This document shows, piece after piece, positions 21,394-32,697 of a DNA stretch of 47,899 nt (positions are counted from its first letter, which is position 1; each line of letters starts with the position of its first letter). The stretch is from Bacteroidota bacterium. GTDB taxonomy: Bacteria; Bacteroidota; Bacteroidia; Bacteroidales; M50B96. The notes under the pieces were generated by a model, which made no database searches, had not been told where the DNA came from, and saw only the letters and a program-made list of their open reading frames with translations. The stretch is from assembly GCA_024762835.1 (NCBI GenBank), contig JANTGP010000004.1, forward strand, positions 1 through 47,899. Reading direction: 5' to 3'. Both the position numbers and the translations under genes were made by a program.

Positions 21394-21443
21394 CATTAGG
21401 ATAAATCCTTAAATATTACAGCAATTATACAAAATAGAATATA

Positions 21444-21872
21444 ATGGGCGCAAGAAAAAGAATTAAAGCTGAGGAAGCCAAAGAAAAAAGGAAAAAGGAA
21501 TATTTTGCCTCTTTGCGTAATTGTCCTACCTCACCACGTAAAATGCGATTAGTAGCAGATTTAGTTAGAGGAATGGAAATAAACAAAGCTTTGAATATTT
21601 TGAAATATAGCAATAAAGAAGCTTCTGCCAGAGTGGAGAAATTACTTTTATCTGCCATTGCAAACTGGCAGGCTAAAAATGAAGGTACACGCCTTGAAGA
21701 TAGCGATCTTTATATAAGTGAAATTTTTGTTGATTCAGCACGTGTTTTAAAAAGACTAAGACCTGCTCCTCAAGGAAGAGCTCACAGAATTAGAAAAAGA
21801 TCAAATCATGTAACATTGTATGTTGATAACAGAGTGTCTAATAGCGTTGAAGTTGATAGCGATAACAAATAA
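21444..21872 (+). CDS. rplV: 50S ribosomal protein L22
   Basis: [24 protein letters not shown]...[24 protein letters not shown]. Confidence 0.98.
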   Translation: MGARKRIKAEEAKEKRKKEYFASLRNCPTSPRKMRLVADLVRGMEINKALNILKYSNKEASARVEKLLLSAIANWQAKNEGTRLEDSDLYISEIFVDSARVLKRLRPAPQGRAHRIRKRSNHVTLYVDNRVSNSVEVDSDNK

Positions 21873-21879
21873 ATTGTAA

Positions 21880-22581
21880 ATGGGACAAAAAGTTAATCCG
21901 ATAGGAAATAGGCTAGGAATCATTAAAGGATGGGATTCTAATTGGTATGGTGGAAAAAACTATGCAGATAAACTTGTTGAGGATGTTAAAATTCGCAAGT
22001 ATTTAAATGTTAGACTTTCAAAAGCTAGTATTTCTAGAATAATAATTGAAAGAACTCTTAAGTTAATTACAGTTACAATTCATACAGCCAGACCCGGTAT
22101 TATTATAGGTAAAGGTGGTCAAGAAGTTGATAAACTTAAAGAAGAATTAAAAAAGATTACAAAAAAGGAAGTTCAGATTAATATATTTGAAATTAAGAGA
22201 CCTGAATTAGATGCTATTGTTGTTGGGCAGAATATTGCACGCCAGCTAGAAGGACGTGTTGCTTATCGTCGGGCAATTAAAATGGCTATTGCTTCTACCA
22301 TGAGAATGGGTGCTGAAGGAATTAAGATTCAAATATCCGGACGTCTAAATGGTGCTGAAATGGCACGATCTGAAATGTATAAAGAAGGTCGTACACCATT
22401 ACACACTCTTAGAGCAGACATAGATTATTCATTATCCGAAGCTGATACTAAAGTAGGAAAAGTTGGAGTAAAAGTCTGGATATGTAAAGGTGAAGTTTAT
22501 GGTAAACGTGATTTGTCGCCAAATGTTGGTGTCAAAGATCATAAACATTCAGGCGGAGGTTATAAAAGAAACAGAAAATAA
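21880..22581 (+). CDS. rpsC: 30S ribosomal protein S3
   Basis: [27 protein letters not shown] domain [16 protein letters not shown]. Confidence 0.99.
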   Translation: MGQKVNPIGNRLGIIKGWDSNWYGGKNYADKLVEDVKIRKYLNVRLSKASISRIIIERTLKLITVTIHTARPGIIIGKGGQEVDKLKEELKKITKKEVQINIFEIKRPELDAIVVGQNIARQLEGRVAYRRAIKMAIASTMRMGAEGIKIQISGRLNGAEMARSEMYKEGRTPLHTLRADIDYSLSEADTKVGKVGVKVWICKGEVYGKRDLSPNVGVKDHKHSGGGYKRNRK

Positions 22582-22629
22582 GATTTAGTGCTGGGAATAT
22601 AGTGCAAATTGTTAAAAATCTTTCATAAG

Positions 22630-23049
22630 ATGTTACAACCAAGAAAAACAAAATTTAGGAAACAACAAAAAGGTAGAATGAAGGGGAATGCCCAAAGAGG
22701 ACATCAACTTGCATTTGGCTCTTTTGGGATAAAAGCTTTACAGGAAACGTGGATTACAGGAAGGCAAATTGAAGCAGCTCGTCAGGCTGTAACACGTTAT
22801 ATGAAACGTGAAGGTCAGATTTGGATTAGAATTTTTCCGGATAAACCTATAACAAAAAAGCCTGCTGAAGTTAGAATGGGTAAAGGTAAAGGAGCCCCTG
22901 AAATGTTTGTTGCAAGAGTATCACCGGGTAGAATTCTTTTTGAAGCCGAAGGTGTACCATTAGAAATTGCAAAAGAAGCTTTGAGACTTGCAGCTCAGAA
23001 ATTACCGATTACAACTAAGTTTATTGTTAGAAACGACTATGTCGAATAA
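22630..23049 (+). CDS. rplP: 50S ribosomal protein L16
   Basis: [19 protein letters not shown]...[21 protein letters not shown]; start set at ATG 22630, internal to track ORF 22609..23049. Confidence 0.98.
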   Translation: MLQPRKTKFRKQQKGRMKGNAQRGHQLAFGSFGIKALQETWITGRQIEAARQAVTRYMKREGQIWIRIFPDKPITKKPAEVRMGKGKGAPEMFVARVSPGRILFEAEGVPLEIAKEALRLAAQKLPITTKFIVRNDYVE

Positions 23050-23062
23050 TCAATATTAAGAG

Positions 23063-23269
23063 ATGAAAAATAGTGAAATTGTTCAATTAACAGATAAGGA
23101 ACTTTTAGAAAGAGTTGAAGAAGAAAGAAATATTTTGGTTAAATTAAAAATTAATCATTCTGTTTCACCTTTAGAAAATCCTCATGGGATTAAATATTCA
23201 AGAAGAACTCTTGCAAGAATTTTAACAGAAGTTCATAAGAGAAAATTAACTAATAAATTGAACAGTTAA
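23063..23269 (+). CDS. rpmC: 50S ribosomal protein L29
   Basis: [29 protein letters not shown]...RTLARILTE; position between L16 and S17. Confidence 0.95.
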   Translation: MKNSEIVQLTDKELLERVEEERNILVKLKINHSVSPLENPHGIKYSRRTLARILTEVHKRKLTNKLNS

Positions 23270-23280
23270 AAGATACCGTA

Positions 23281-23538
23281 ATGGAAAAGAGAAATTTGAG
23301 AAAAGAATTGGTAGGTGTTGTCATCGGCAACAAAATGGATAAGTCCATTGTCATTTCTGTAAAAAGAAAAGAGAGACATCCTATATATGGGAAATTTGTA
23401 AATAAGAGTTCAAAATTTCTTGCTCACGATGAAAATGACGATTGTAATATCGGTGATACAGTGAGAATAATGGAAACTCGTCCTTTAAGTAAAAACAAAC
23501 GATGGAGATTAGTTGAAGTCGTTGAAAGAGCTAAATAA
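23281..23538 (+). CDS. rpsQ: 30S ribosomal protein S17
   Basis: [34 protein letters not shown]. Confidence 0.97.
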   Translation: MEKRNLRKELVGVVIGNKMDKSIVISVKRKERHPIYGKFVNKSSKFLAHDENDDCNIGDTVRIMETRPLSKNKRWRLVEVVERAK

Positions 23539-23540
23539 AA

Positions 23541-23909
23541 ATGATACAGCAAGAAAGTAGATTGTCAGTTGCCGATAATAGTGGTGCAAAAGAAGTTCTC
23601 TGCATAAGAGTATTAGGAGGCACAGGTAAAAGATATGCCAGGATTGGTGATAAAATTGTTGTTACCGTTAAAAGTGCAATTCCATCTGGTGAGGTAAAGA
23701 AAGGAACAGTTACAAGAGCTGTTGTAGTACGCACAAAAAAAGAGATTAGAAGACAAGATGGTTCTTATATCCGTTTTGACGATAATGCTTGTGTGTTGCT
23801 TAATCAAGCCGATGAGATGAGAGGAACTCGTATTTTTGGTCCTGTTGCAAGAGAATTGCGTGAAAAGCAATATATGAAAATTGTTTCTTTAGCTCCAGAG
23901 GTCTTGTAA
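23541..23909 (+). CDS. rplN: 50S ribosomal protein L14
   Basis: [27 protein letters not shown]. Confidence 0.99.
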   Translation: MIQQESRLSVADNSGAKEVLCIRVLGGTGKRYARIGDKIVVTVKSAIPSGEVKKGTVTRAVVVRTKKEIRRQDGSYIRFDDNACVLLNQADEMRGTRIFGPVARELREKQYMKIVSLAPEVL

Positions 23910-23926
23910 TAATAAAATAGAAAAAA

Positions 23927-24253
23927 ATGTATAAGAAATTACATATTAAAAAAGGCGATACTGTTATTGTAATTAGTGGTGAATACAAAGGACAGCAAGG
24001 TAAAGTTCTTGAAGTTATTCCAGAAAATCAACGTGCAATTGTTGAGGGAGTCAATATGGTATCAAAACATACAAAGCCAAATTCTGAAAATCCACAAGGT
24101 GGAATTATTAAGAAAGAAGCTGCAATTCATATCTCAAATATTCTTCCGGTCGATCCTTCTACAGGATCTGCTACTCGCGTCGGTCGAAAAATTGATGAGA
24201 AAACAAATAAATTAGTGCGTTACTCTAAAAAATCAGGGGAGGTGATCAAGTAA
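23927..24253 (+). CDS. rplX: 50S ribosomal protein L24
   Basis: [44 protein letters not shown]. Confidence 0.97.
   Translation: MYKKLHIKKGDTVIVISGEYKGQQGKVLEVIPENQRAIVEGVNMVSKHTKPNSENPQGGIIKKEAAIHISNILPVDPSTGSATRVGRKIDEKTNKLVRYSKKSGEVIK
24238..24247 (+). promoter_or_regulatory. Extended Shine-Dalgarno sequence of rplE embedded in rplX
   Basis: GGAGGTGATC complements the conserved 16S rRNA 3' end (GATCACCTCC); 10 nt from GGAGG to the rplE ATG; rplX/rplE overlap as TAATG. Confidence 0.75.
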
Positions 24254-24810
24254 TGGAATATACACCTAATCTTAAAACAAAGTACTACGAAGAAGTAGTG
24301 CCTGCTTTATTGAAAGAGTTTAATTACAAAAGTTCAATGCAAGTTCCAAAACTGGTAAAGATTGTTCTTAATCAGGGAGTTGGTAAAGCTATTGCTGATA
24401 AAAAACTCATTGATACATCACAAAAAGAGCTAACTTTGATATCCGGTCAAAAAGCTGTTCAAACTATATCTAAAAAGGATATATCTAATTTCAAGTTGAG
24501 AAAAAAAATGCCTATTGGTGTTAAAGTTACTTTACGAAGAAATAATATGTTTGAATTTTTAGAGCGTTTGATTTCTATTTCAATACCTCGTATCAGAGAC
24601 TTTCGTGGAATTAATTATAAATTCGACGGAAAAGGTAATTATACTCTTGGTATTAAGGAGCAAATTATATTTCCTGAAATAGAAATTGATAAGATTAATG
24701 AGATATTGGGATTGGACATAACTTTTGTTACTACTGCTAATACAGACGAAGAAGGTTATGCTCTATTAAGAGAATTTGGTTTACCATTTAAAAATATTAA
24801 AAAGAACTAG
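24253..24810 (+). CDS. rplE: 50S ribosomal protein L5
   Basis: [55 protein letters not shown]. Confidence 0.98.
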   Translation: MEYTPNLKTKYYEEVVPALLKEFNYKSSMQVPKLVKIVLNQGVGKAIADKKLIDTSQKELTLISGQKAVQTISKKDISNFKLRKKMPIGVKVTLRRNNMFEFLERLISISIPRIRDFRGINYKFDGKGNYTLGIKEQIIFPEIEIDKINEILGLDITFVTTANTDEEGYALLREFGLPFKNIKKN

Positions 24811-24813
24811 TTC

Positions 24814-25083
24814 ATGGCAAAAGAATCAATGAAAGCTCGAGAGGTTAAGCGTAAAAAGCTTATCGAAAAATATGCTGAAAAACGAGCTAAATTAAAAGCT
24901 GAGGGTGACTCTATTGGATTACAAAAATTACCCAAAAATTCTTCACCAATTCGTTACCATAATCGCTGTAAACTTACAGGTAGACCAAAAGGATACATGC
25001 GACAGTTTGGAATTAGTAGGATAACTTTTAGAGAAATGGCTTCTGCCGGTTTGATTCCCGGTGTTAAAAAAGCAAGTTGGTAA
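24814..25083 (+). CDS. rpsN: 30S ribosomal protein S14 (zinc-free type)
   Basis: [16 protein letters not shown]...[30 protein letters not shown]; 89 aa, no CxxC zinc site. Confidence 0.98.
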   Translation: MAKESMKAREVKRKKLIEKYAEKRAKLKAEGDSIGLQKLPKNSSPIRYHNRCKLTGRPKGYMRQFGISRITFREMASAGLIPGVKKASW

Positions 25084-25105
25084 ATAATTATTAAGAAAAA
25101 GAAAA

Positions 25106-25501
25106 ATGACAGATCCAATTGCAGATTATCTGACACGTTTAAGAAATTCAATTTTAGCCAAGCATAGAATTGTAGAGATCCCTGCTTCAAATATGAAGAA
25201 GGAATTAACAAAAATTCTTTATGATAAAGGATATATTTTAAATTATAAGTTTATTGATGATGGCGTTCAGGGTTTAATTAAAATCGCTTTGAAATATCAT
25301 CCAAAAACTAAAGTGCCTGCTATTAAATCTTTAAAGAGAATTAGTAAGCCTGGACTAAGAAAATATGTTGATACTGATAATATACCAAGAGTTCTTAATG
25401 GCTTAGGTATTGCTGTTTTATCAACTTCTCATGGCGTAATTACCGACAAAGAAGCAAGAGTGCAAAATGTTGGCGGTGAAGTATTATGTTATATTTATTA
25501 A
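25106..25501 (+). CDS. rpsH: 30S ribosomal protein S8
   Basis: [46 protein letters not shown]. Confidence 0.98.
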   Translation: MTDPIADYLTRLRNSILAKHRIVEIPASNMKKELTKILYDKGYILNYKFIDDGVQGLIKIALKYHPKTKVPAIKSLKRISKPGLRKYVDTDNIPRVLNGLGIAVLSTSHGVITDKEARVQNVGGEVLCYIY

Positions 25502-25521
25502 TAATATAGAAAGGAAAAGTA

Positions 25522-26076
25522 ATGTCACGAATAGGAAATTTATCAATTGAATTGCCTGAGAAAGTTAGCCTTACGGTAGATAAAAGTAACACCGTTACTG
25601 TAAAAGGACCTTTAGGAGAACTAACACAGGATGTAAATCCGGATATCAAAATAGAACAGAAGGACGGAGTAATAAATGTTACCAGACCAACTGACGAAAT
25701 TCGACATAAAGCAATGCATGGATTGTATAGATCATTGATTAATAATATGGTCATTGGTGTTAGCAAAGGATATACGGTACAACAAGAATTAGTTGGTGTC
25801 GGTTATAAAGCTGAGGTTAAAGGTCAACAATTGGAGCTTGTACTAGGTTATTCACATCATATAATTATTGAATTACCAAAAGAAATTAAAGTTGAAGCTA
25901 AAACAGAAAGAAGGGGTAATCCAGTTGTTACATTAACAAGTATCGACAAGCAATTGATTGGACATGTTGCTGCAAAAATTCGTTCATTACGTCCACCTGA
26001 GCCTTATAGAGGAAAAGGAATTAAGTTTGTTGGGGAAGAATTAAGAAGAAAAGCAGGTAAAACTGCAGCTAAATAA
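25522..26076 (+). CDS. rplF: 50S ribosomal protein L6
   Basis: MSRIGNLSIELPEKVSLTVD...RSLRPPEPYRGKGIKFVGE. Confidence 0.98.
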   Translation: MSRIGNLSIELPEKVSLTVDKSNTVTVKGPLGELTQDVNPDIKIEQKDGVINVTRPTDEIRHKAMHGLYRSLINNMVIGVSKGYTVQQELVGVGYKAEVKGQQLELVLGYSHHIIIELPKEIKVEAKTERRGNPVVTLTSIDKQLIGHVAAKIRSLRPPEPYRGKGIKFVGEELRRKAGKTAAK

Positions 26077-26095
26077 TATTTAAAATATAGAAGTT

Positions 26096-26455
26096 ATGGC
26101 ATTGTCAAAACTTGATAGAAGAACAAGGATAAAAAGAAGAATCAAAAAGAAGCTTAAAACTAATGCTGATATGCCTAGGTTGTCTGTATTTAGAAGTAAT
26201 AAGCAGATTTCTGTTCAGATAATTGATGATTCTGTTGGTCGTACCTTAGTTTCAGCTTCGTCTTTAAATAAAGAAATTGCTGAAAAAAGCGATATAAACA
26301 AAGTTCAACAGGCTGAGCTGGTTGGAAAATTAATTGCTGAAAAAGCAATTAAAGAGAATATTAATAATGTAGTTTTCGACCGTAATGGATATTTATATCA
26401 CGGAAGAATTAAATCTTTGGCAGAAGCCGCTAGAAAAGCAGGTTTAAAATTTTAA
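26096..26455 (+). CDS. rplR: 50S ribosomal protein L18
   Basis: [18 protein letters not shown]...[28 protein letters not shown]. Confidence 0.97.
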   Translation: MALSKLDRRTRIKRRIKKKLKTNADMPRLSVFRSNKQISVQIIDDSVGRTLVSASSLNKEIAEKSDINKVQQAELVGKLIAEKAIKENINNVVFDRNGYLYHGRIKSLAEAARKAGLKF

Positions 26456-26460
26456 TAAAT

Positions 26461-26979
26461 ATGGCTGATACAATAATAAATAAAGTTAGAACAACAGACA
26501 TCGAACTTAAGGATAGATTGGTAGGTATCAATCGTGTTACTAAAGTTACAAAAGGTGGTCGTACATTTAGTTTTTCTGCAGTTGTAGTTGTAGGTGACGA
26601 GAATGGCATAATTGGTTGGGGAAAAGGTAAAGCTAGTGAAGTAACTACTGCTATTGCCAAAGGTATTGAAACCGCTAAGAAAAACTTAATTAAAGTCCCT
26701 ATCTTAAACGGAACTATTCCTCATGAACAATTAGCTCATTATGGTGGTGCCAGAGTATTTATTAAGCCTGCATCTCAAGGTACAGGTGTAAAAGCCGGTG
26801 GTGCTATGCGTGCTGTTTTAGAGAGTGCAGGTGTAACTGATGTGTTGGCAAAATCTAAAGGTTCATCAAATGATCATAATTTGGTTAAAGCAACAATTAA
26901 GGCTTTGGTTGAATTAAGAGATGCAAATACTGTTGCTGACCATCGTGGAGTATCAATTGATAAAGTGTTTAATGGTTAA
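26461..26979 (+). CDS. rpsE: 30S ribosomal protein S5
   Basis: [44 protein letters not shown]. Confidence 0.98.
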   Translation: MADTIINKVRTTDIELKDRLVGINRVTKVTKGGRTFSFSAVVVVGDENGIIGWGKGKASEVTTAIAKGIETAKKNLIKVPILNGTIPHEQLAHYGGARVFIKPASQGTGVKAGGAMRAVLESAGVTDVLAKSKGSSNDHNLVKATIKALVELRDANTVADHRGVSIDKVFNG

Positions 26980-27015
26980 TACCTATTATTGGGATTAACA
27001 ATATTTGGTAAAAAT

Positions 27016-27195
27016 ATGACAAAGCTAAAGATAAAACTCATAAAGAGTAAAATAGGAAGTACACAGAGACAAAAGAAAACAATTCAAGCTCTTGGTCTTA
27101 ATAAGATTGATTCTTCTGTTGAAGTTGAAGGTACAAAGCCAATCTTAGGAATGATTGCAAAAGTTAATCATCTTGTCTCAGTTGAGGAAATATAG
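27016..27195 (+). CDS. rpmD: 50S ribosomal protein L30
   Basis: MTKLKIKLIKSKIGSTQRQKKTIQALGLNKI; start set at ATG 27016 rather than TTG 26989. Confidence 0.93.
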   Translation: MTKLKIKLIKSKIGSTQRQKKTIQALGLNKIDSSVEVEGTKPILGMIAKVNHLVSVEEI

Positions 27196-27222
27196 TAATA
27201 ACCCGAATTAGATATACAAAAA

Positions 27223-27669
27223 ATGGATTTAAGTAATTTACAACCGGCAAAAGGTTCTACAAAAAACAAAAAGAGAATTGGTCGTGGACAAGGGTCTGGA
27301 CGTGGTGGAACTTCAACTCGCGGACATAAAGGTCAAAAATCACGTTCGGGATATTCTCGTAAGATAGGTTTTGAAGGTGGTCAGATGCCTATTCAAAGAG
27401 TAGTGCCTAAATTTGGATTTAAAAATATAAATCGAAAAGAGTATAAAGGTGTTAATATTGAATCACTTCAAATGCTTGCTGATAAAAAAGGCTTAACTGC
27501 TATTAATCTCAGCGACTTAATTGATGCAGGTCTTGTGTCTAAGAAAGATTTAGTGAAAATCTTGGGCAATGGTTCGTTAACAGCCAAATTGGAAGTATCA
27601 GCACATGCATTCTCAAAATCAGCAATAACTGCTATTGAAGCAGCTCAAGGGACCATTGTAAAATTATAA
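27223..27669 (+). CDS. rplO: 50S ribosomal protein L15
   Basis: LQPAKGSTKNKKRIGRGQGSGRGGTSTRGHKGQKSRSG. Confidence 0.98.
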   Translation: MDLSNLQPAKGSTKNKKRIGRGQGSGRGGTSTRGHKGQKSRSGYSRKIGFEGGQMPIQRVVPKFGFKNINRKEYKGVNIESLQMLADKKGLTAINLSDLIDAGLVSKKDLVKILGNGSLTAKLEVSAHAFSKSAITAIEAAQGTIVKL

Positions 27670-27673
27670 TTTC

Positions 27674-29011
27674 ATGAAAGGATTTATAGAAACCATAAAG
27701 AATATATATAAGATTGAAGATCTTCGAAGAAGACTTATTACTACTTTCGGTTTAATTTTGATTTATAGACTGGGATCTTACATTGTTATTCCCGGAGTTG
27801 ACCCGAATCAGTTAGCAAATCTTCAAAGCCAAGCTTCCGAAGGAATATTAGGTTTACTTAATATGTTTTCAGGAGGTGCATTTGGTAATGCTTCAATTTT
27901 TGCACTTGGTATTATGCCGTATATTACTGCATCTATTGTAGTTCAGTTATTAGGTATGGCTATTCCATACTTCCAACGTTTGCAGCGTGAGGGCGAAAGT
28001 GGTAGAAATAAAATAAACCAAATTACTCGTTATTTAACAGTTTTTATTCTAATCTTTCAAGCTCCGAGTTATATAACTAATTTACAAGTGCAATTACCAG
28101 CGTCAGCATTTGTTAGTAATGGTACATTCTTTTGGGTTTCATCTATCGTAATTCTTACCGCAGGTACAATGTTTATTATGTGGCTTGGTGAGCGTATAAC
28201 TGATAACGGTATCGGTAATGGTATTTCTATTATTATTATGATTGGTATTATTGCAAGATTGCCATTTGCTTTATTGGGTGAATTTAGTGCTCGTATTGAG
28301 CAAGCAGGAGGAGGCTTGGTAATGTTTCTTTTAGAAATTGTAATATTATTCCTTGTGTTTGTTGGAACTATTTTACTGGTACAAGGCACACGTCGAATTC
28401 CTGTTCAGTATGCAAAACGTATAGTTGGTAATAAGCAATATGGTGGTGTTCGTCAATATATTCCTTTAAAAGTTAATGCTGCAGGTGTAATGCCAATTAT
28501 CTTTGCTCAAGCTATTATGTTTATTCCTATGGCTTTTGCAAACTATGGAGGTGAATCAATGAGCGGTTTTGCCGCTGCTTTTTCCGATTTTACAGGTTTT
28601 TGGTATAACTTTACCTTTGGCCTTATGATTATAATATTCACTTATTTTTATACTGCTGTTACTGTTAATCCTAGCCAAATGGCTGAGGATATGAAAAGAA
28701 ATGGTGGATTTATTCCCGGTGTAAAACCCGGAAGAAAAACTGTTGAGTTTTTAGATACCGTAATGTCAAGAATTACATTACCTGGTTCTATTTTCTTGGC
28801 AATTGTTGCTATTTTACCGGCTTTTGCTATGATTGCTGGAGTAAATAATCAATTTGCTCAGTTTTTTGGTGGAACATCACTATTAATTTTGGTTGGTGTT
28901 GTGCTTGATACTTTACAGCAAATTGAAAGTCATTTATTGATGCGTCATTATGACGGATTGATGAAATCAGGAAGATTAAAAGGTAGAGCAGGCGGAAGCT
29001 CTTCTATCTAA
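27674..29011 (+). CDS. secY: Preprotein translocase subunit SecY
   Basis: Multi-TM protein; IYRLGSYIVIPGVDPNQL, FALGIMPYITASIVVQLL, NPSQMAEDMKRNGGFIPGVKPG. Confidence 0.98.
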   Translation: MKGFIETIKNIYKIEDLRRRLITTFGLILIYRLGSYIVIPGVDPNQLANLQSQASEGILGLLNMFSGGAFGNASIFALGIMPYITASIVVQLLGMAIPYFQRLQREGESGRNKINQITRYLTVFILIFQAPSYITNLQVQLPASAFVSNGTFFWVSSIVILTAGTMFIMWLGERITDNGIGNGISIIIMIGIIARLPFALLGEFSARIEQAGGGLVMFLLEIVILFLVFVGTILLVQGTRRIPVQYAKRIVGNKQYGGVRQYIPLKVNAAGVMPIIFAQAIMFIPMAFANYGGESMSGFAAAFSDFTGFWYNFTFGLMIIIFTYFYTAVTVNPSQMAEDMKRNGGFIPGVKPGRKTVEFLDTVMSRITLPGSIFLAIVAILPAFAMIAGVNNQFAQFFGGTSLLILVGVVLDTLQQIESHLLMRHYDGLMKSGRLKGRAGGSSSI

Positions 29012-29032
29012 TAGATATAATTACGTTCTTTG

Positions 29033-29812
29033 ATGATATTTTATAAAACAGCTGAGGAAATTGAATTACTTAGGCAAAGTAATCTATTGGTATCAAAAAC
29101 TCATGCAGCTATTGCACCTTATATTAAAGAAGGTGCGAAAACTATTGAATTAGATAAAATAGCTGAGGAGTTTATTCGAGACAATGGAGGAATTCCGGGT
29201 TTTCTTGATTACAATGGATTCCCTAATACTCTTTGTGTTTCAATTAACGATGCTGTAGTTCACGGAATACCTGATGATTATGAATTGCTTAATGGCGATG
29301 TCGTATCAATTGATTGTGGTGTTTTGATGAATGATTTTTATGGCGATTCTGCTTATACATTTCCTGTAGGTGAAATTAGTATAGAGAAAAAGAAATTGCT
29401 GGAAGTGACTAAAGAGTCATTATTTTTAGGAATTGAGCAGGCTGTAATTGGAAATAGAATAGGAGATATTGGATATGCAGTTCAAAATCATGCCGAGAAA
29501 AATGGATTCTCAGTTGTTAGAGAGTTAGTTGGACATGGTGTTGGACATAACTTGCATGAACAACCTGAAGTTCCTAATTATGGAAGACGTGGCAGAGGAG
29601 CAAAGATTAAAGAAGGATTGGTAATAGCAATTGAACCGATGATTAATTTGGGTAAAAAAGAAGTTGTTCAGGAAGAAGATGGATGGACAATAAAAACTAA
29701 AGATGGTTTACCATCAGCCCATTTTGAACATACAATGGCTATTACAAAAAATGGCGTGGATATTTTATCCGATTTTAGTTTGATTGAAGAAGTTTTAAAA
29801 AATATGAAATAA
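29033..29812 (+). CDS. map: Methionine aminopeptidase type I
   Basis: [58 protein letters not shown]; start set at ATG 29033 rather than TTG 29030. Confidence 0.97.
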   Translation: MIFYKTAEEIELLRQSNLLVSKTHAAIAPYIKEGAKTIELDKIAEEFIRDNGGIPGFLDYNGFPNTLCVSINDAVVHGIPDDYELLNGDVVSIDCGVLMNDFYGDSAYTFPVGEISIEKKKLLEVTKESLFLGIEQAVIGNRIGDIGYAVQNHAEKNGFSVVRELVGHGVGHNLHEQPEVPNYGRRGRGAKIKEGLVIAIEPMINLGKKEVVQEEDGWTIKTKDGLPSAHFEHTMAITKNGVDILSDFSLIEEVLKNMK

Positions 29813-29817
29813 ATTAT

Positions 29818-30036
29818 ATGGCTAAGCAACCATCAATTGAAAAAGACGGAGTAATATTAGAAGCATTGTCGAATGCAATGTTTCGCGTTGAGCTTGAGAA
29901 TGGGCATATCATTACTGCTCATATATCAGGAAAAATGAGAATGCATTATATTAAAATCTTAACCGGTGATAAAGTTAGATTAGAAATGTCACCTTATGAT
30001 TTAACAAAGGGAAGAATAACATTTAGATATAAATAA
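29818..30036 (+). CDS. infA: Translation initiation factor IF-1
   Basis: [65 protein letters not shown]. Confidence 0.98.
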   Translation: MAKQPSIEKDGVILEALSNAMFRVELENGHIITAHISGKMRMHYIKILTGDKVRLEMSPYDLTKGRITFRYK

Positions 30037-30045
30037 AATAAAAAT

Positions 30046-30162
30046 ATGAAAACTCGAACATCTGTTAAAAAACGTACTGAAGATTGTAAGATCGTTAAGC
30101 GTAAAGGAAGAGTTTACGTGATAAATAAGAAGAACCCTAAGTTTAAACAACGTCAGGGATAG
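30046..30162 (+). CDS. rpmJ: 50S ribosomal protein L36 (zinc-free type), not in the supplied ORF track
   Basis: Own translation: [38 protein letters not shown]; lies between infA and rpsM. Confidence 0.95.
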   Translation: MKTRTSVKKRTEDCKIVKRKGRVYVINKKNPKFKQRQG

Positions 30163-30197
30163 TAAATAATTTATTAATAATATAGTCCTTTTAGAAT

Positions 30198-30575
30198 ATG
30201 GCTAGAATAGTTGGTGTTGATTTACCAAACAAAAAACGAGGTGAAGTAGGCTTAACCTACATCTATGGTATTGGACGAAGCTCTGCCAGAAAGATATTAA
30301 TTGAAGCCGGAATTGATTTTGATGTAAAAGTTGAGGAATGGACTGATGACCAGTTAAATGCTATCAGGACAATCATTAATGATAATCATAAAATTGAAGG
30401 TGAGTTGCGCTCTGATACGCAATTAAATATTAAGCGACTTATGGATATAGGTAGCTATAGAGGGATTCGCCATAGAATTGGCCTTCCCGTTAGAGGGCAA
30501 AGTACGAAGAACAATGCTCGTACAAGAAAAGGAAGAAAGAAAACTGTTGCTAATAAAAAGAAAGCTACTAAATAA
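30198..30575 (+). CDS. rpsM: 30S ribosomal protein S13
   Basis: [62 protein letters not shown]. Confidence 0.98.
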   Translation: MARIVGVDLPNKKRGEVGLTYIYGIGRSSARKILIEAGIDFDVKVEEWTDDQLNAIRTIINDNHKIEGELRSDTQLNIKRLMDIGSYRGIRHRIGLPVRGQSTKNNARTRKGRKKTVANKKKATK

Positions 30576-30586
30576 AATAGTGTAAT

Positions 30587-30979
30587 ATGGCTAAGAAAAA
30601 GACTACAACGGCAAAAAAGAGAGTTGTTATTGTTGAACCAATAGGCCAGGCACATATTAAAGCCTCGTTCAATAATATTAATATAACGCTGACAAATAAT
30701 AGTGGACAGGTAATTTCATGGTCAACTGCCGGCAAGATGGGATTTAGGGGGTCGAAAAAGAATACTCCTTATGCTGCACAAATGGCTGCTCAAGACTGTG
30801 CTAAGGTTGCTTATGATTTAGGTTTACGTAAAGTTAAAGTTTATGTAAAAGGACCTGGAACCGGTCGTGAGTCAGCAATGCGAACAATTCATAATTCAGG
30901 AATTGAAGTAACTGAAATTATAGATGTTACTCCTTTACCTCATAATGGTTGTAGACCTGCAAAACGCAGAAGAGTATAA
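30587..30979 (+). CDS. rpsK: 30S ribosomal protein S11
   Basis: [46 protein letters not shown]. Confidence 0.98.
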   Translation: MAKKKTTTAKKRVVIVEPIGQAHIKASFNNINITLTNNSGQVISWSTAGKMGFRGSKKNTPYAAQMAAQDCAKVAYDLGLRKVKVYVKGPGTGRESAMRTIHNSGIEVTEIIDVTPLPHNGCRPAKRRRV

Positions 30980-31027
30980 TTAATAATTTGTTATAAGGAT
31001 TCTCAAACTAGAATAAAACAACAGAGA

Positions 31028-31636
31028 ATGGCAAGATATATTGGACCTAAAAGTAAGATAGCAAGAAAATTCGGTGAACCAATTTTTGGTCCCGATAAAG
31101 TTTTTGAAAAAAAGAACTATCCACCGGGAATGCACGGTAATAGTAGAAGACGTAGGAAACCTTCGGAATATGGTATTCAGCTTAAAGAAAAGCAAAAGGC
31201 TAAATATACTTATGGTGTGCTCGAGAAGCAATTCCGTAATATGTTTAAAAAAGCGGAGAGAAGTAAGAGTGTTACAGGTGTAGAGTTATTGCAATTGTTA
31301 GAAGCAAGGCTTGATAATGTAGTGTTTCGTTTAGGTATTGCACCTACTCGTTCCGGTGCTCGTCAGTTAGTTTCTCATCGTCATATTACAGTCAATGGAA
31401 AGGTAGTGAATATACCTTCTTATTCAGTTAAACCAGGTGAAATTATTGGTGTACGTGAAAAATCAAAATCTCTCCAAATTATTACTGAATCTATTGCCTC
31501 TGGACGCCATACTTTGTATTCTTGGCTCGAATGGGATAGTGAAATTATGGGTGGTAAGTTCCTAAATAGACCTGAAAGAGATGAAATCCCTGAAAATATA
31601 AAGGAACAACTTATAGTAGAATTATATTCCAAATAA
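31028..31636 (+). CDS. rpsD: 30S ribosomal protein S4
   Basis: [56 protein letters not shown]. Confidence 0.98.
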   Translation: MARYIGPKSKIARKFGEPIFGPDKVFEKKNYPPGMHGNSRRRRKPSEYGIQLKEKQKAKYTYGVLEKQFRNMFKKAERSKSVTGVELLQLLEARLDNVVFRLGIAPTRSGARQLVSHRHITVNGKVVNIPSYSVKPGEIIGVREKSKSLQIITESIASGRHTLYSWLEWDSEIMGGKFLNRPERDEIPENIKEQLIVELYSK

Positions 31637-31655
31637 TTAATATAATAAATTAACT

Positions 31656-32648
31656 ATGGCAATATTAGCATTTCAGAAACCTGATGAGGTGATAATGATT
31701 GAGTCTGATGATTACAAAGGAATCTTTGAATTCAGACCACTTGAACCCGGATATGGTATAACAATTGGAAATGCCCTAAGAAGAATATTATTATCTTCTT
31801 TGGAAGGATCTGCTATTACTACTATTAAGATTGAGGGTGTTGAACACGAATTCTCCACAATTAGTGGTGTTATGGAGGATGTAACAGAAATGGTTCTCAA
31901 TTTTAAGCAGGTTAGATTTATAAAAAAGACTGATGAATTTGACGAAGAGAAAATTGTTGTCAGTATCTCCGGACAAGAAACTTTTACAGCCGGTGACATT
32001 AATAGATTCCTTTCAGGTCATGCAGTTTTAAACCCTGATTTGGTTATTTGTAGAATGAACCCTGAGGTTAATCTTCAGATGACTCTTACAATTAACAAGG
32101 GTAGAGGTTATGTTACTTCTGAGGAAAATACTCCATTAGAAACTGAATTTGGTGTAGTACCTATTGACTCAATATTTACACCAATAAAGAATGTTAAATT
32201 CTCAGTAGAGAATTATCGAGTAGAACAAAAAACAGATTTCGAGAAATTAATTCTTGAAATTGAAACTGACGGCTCTGTTCATCCTAAAGAAGCTCTAAAA
32301 GAGGCTGCCAAAATTTTGATTCAGCATTTCATGCTTTTCTCTGACGAGAAAATAACATTAGATACTGATGAGAAAACTGAGAATGAAGAGTTTGATGAGG
32401 AAGTTTTACATATGCGTCAATTGCTTAAAACCAAACTTATTGACATGGACTTGTCTGTTCGTGCATTAAATTGCTTAAAAGCTGCTGATGTTGACAGCTT
32501 GGGAGATTTGGTTGTGTTTAATAAAAATGACCTTCTTAAGTTTAGGAATTTTGGTAAAAAGTCTTTGACCGAATTAGACGATCTATTGAACGGAATGAAT
32601 CTGAATTTTGGAATGGATATTTCAAAATATAAATTAGAAAAGGAATAA
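31656..32648 (+). CDS. rpoA: DNA-directed RNA polymerase subunit alpha
   Basis: [44 protein letters not shown]; alpha-[24 protein letters not shown]. Confidence 0.99.
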   Translation: MAILAFQKPDEVIMIESDDYKGIFEFRPLEPGYGITIGNALRRILLSSLEGSAITTIKIEGVEHEFSTISGVMEDVTEMVLNFKQVRFIKKTDEFDEEKIVVSISGQETFTAGDINRFLSGHAVLNPDLVICRMNPEVNLQMTLTINKGRGYVTSEENTPLETEFGVVPIDSIFTPIKNVKFSVENYRVEQKTDFEKLILEIETDGSVHPKEALKEAAKILIQHFMLFSDEKITLDTDEKTENEEFDEEVLHMRQLLKTKLIDMDLSVRALNCLKAADVDSLGDLVVFNKNDLLKFRNFGKKSLTELDDLLNGMNLNFGMDISKYKLEKE

Positions 32649-32697
32649 AACAAATATTGATTTAGACATTGATTTAAATCAAAAAGCAGTAAGATAA

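Noticed and set aside
26989-27015. Upstream TTG start for L30
   Set aside because: ATG 27016 gives the canonical L30 N-terminus.
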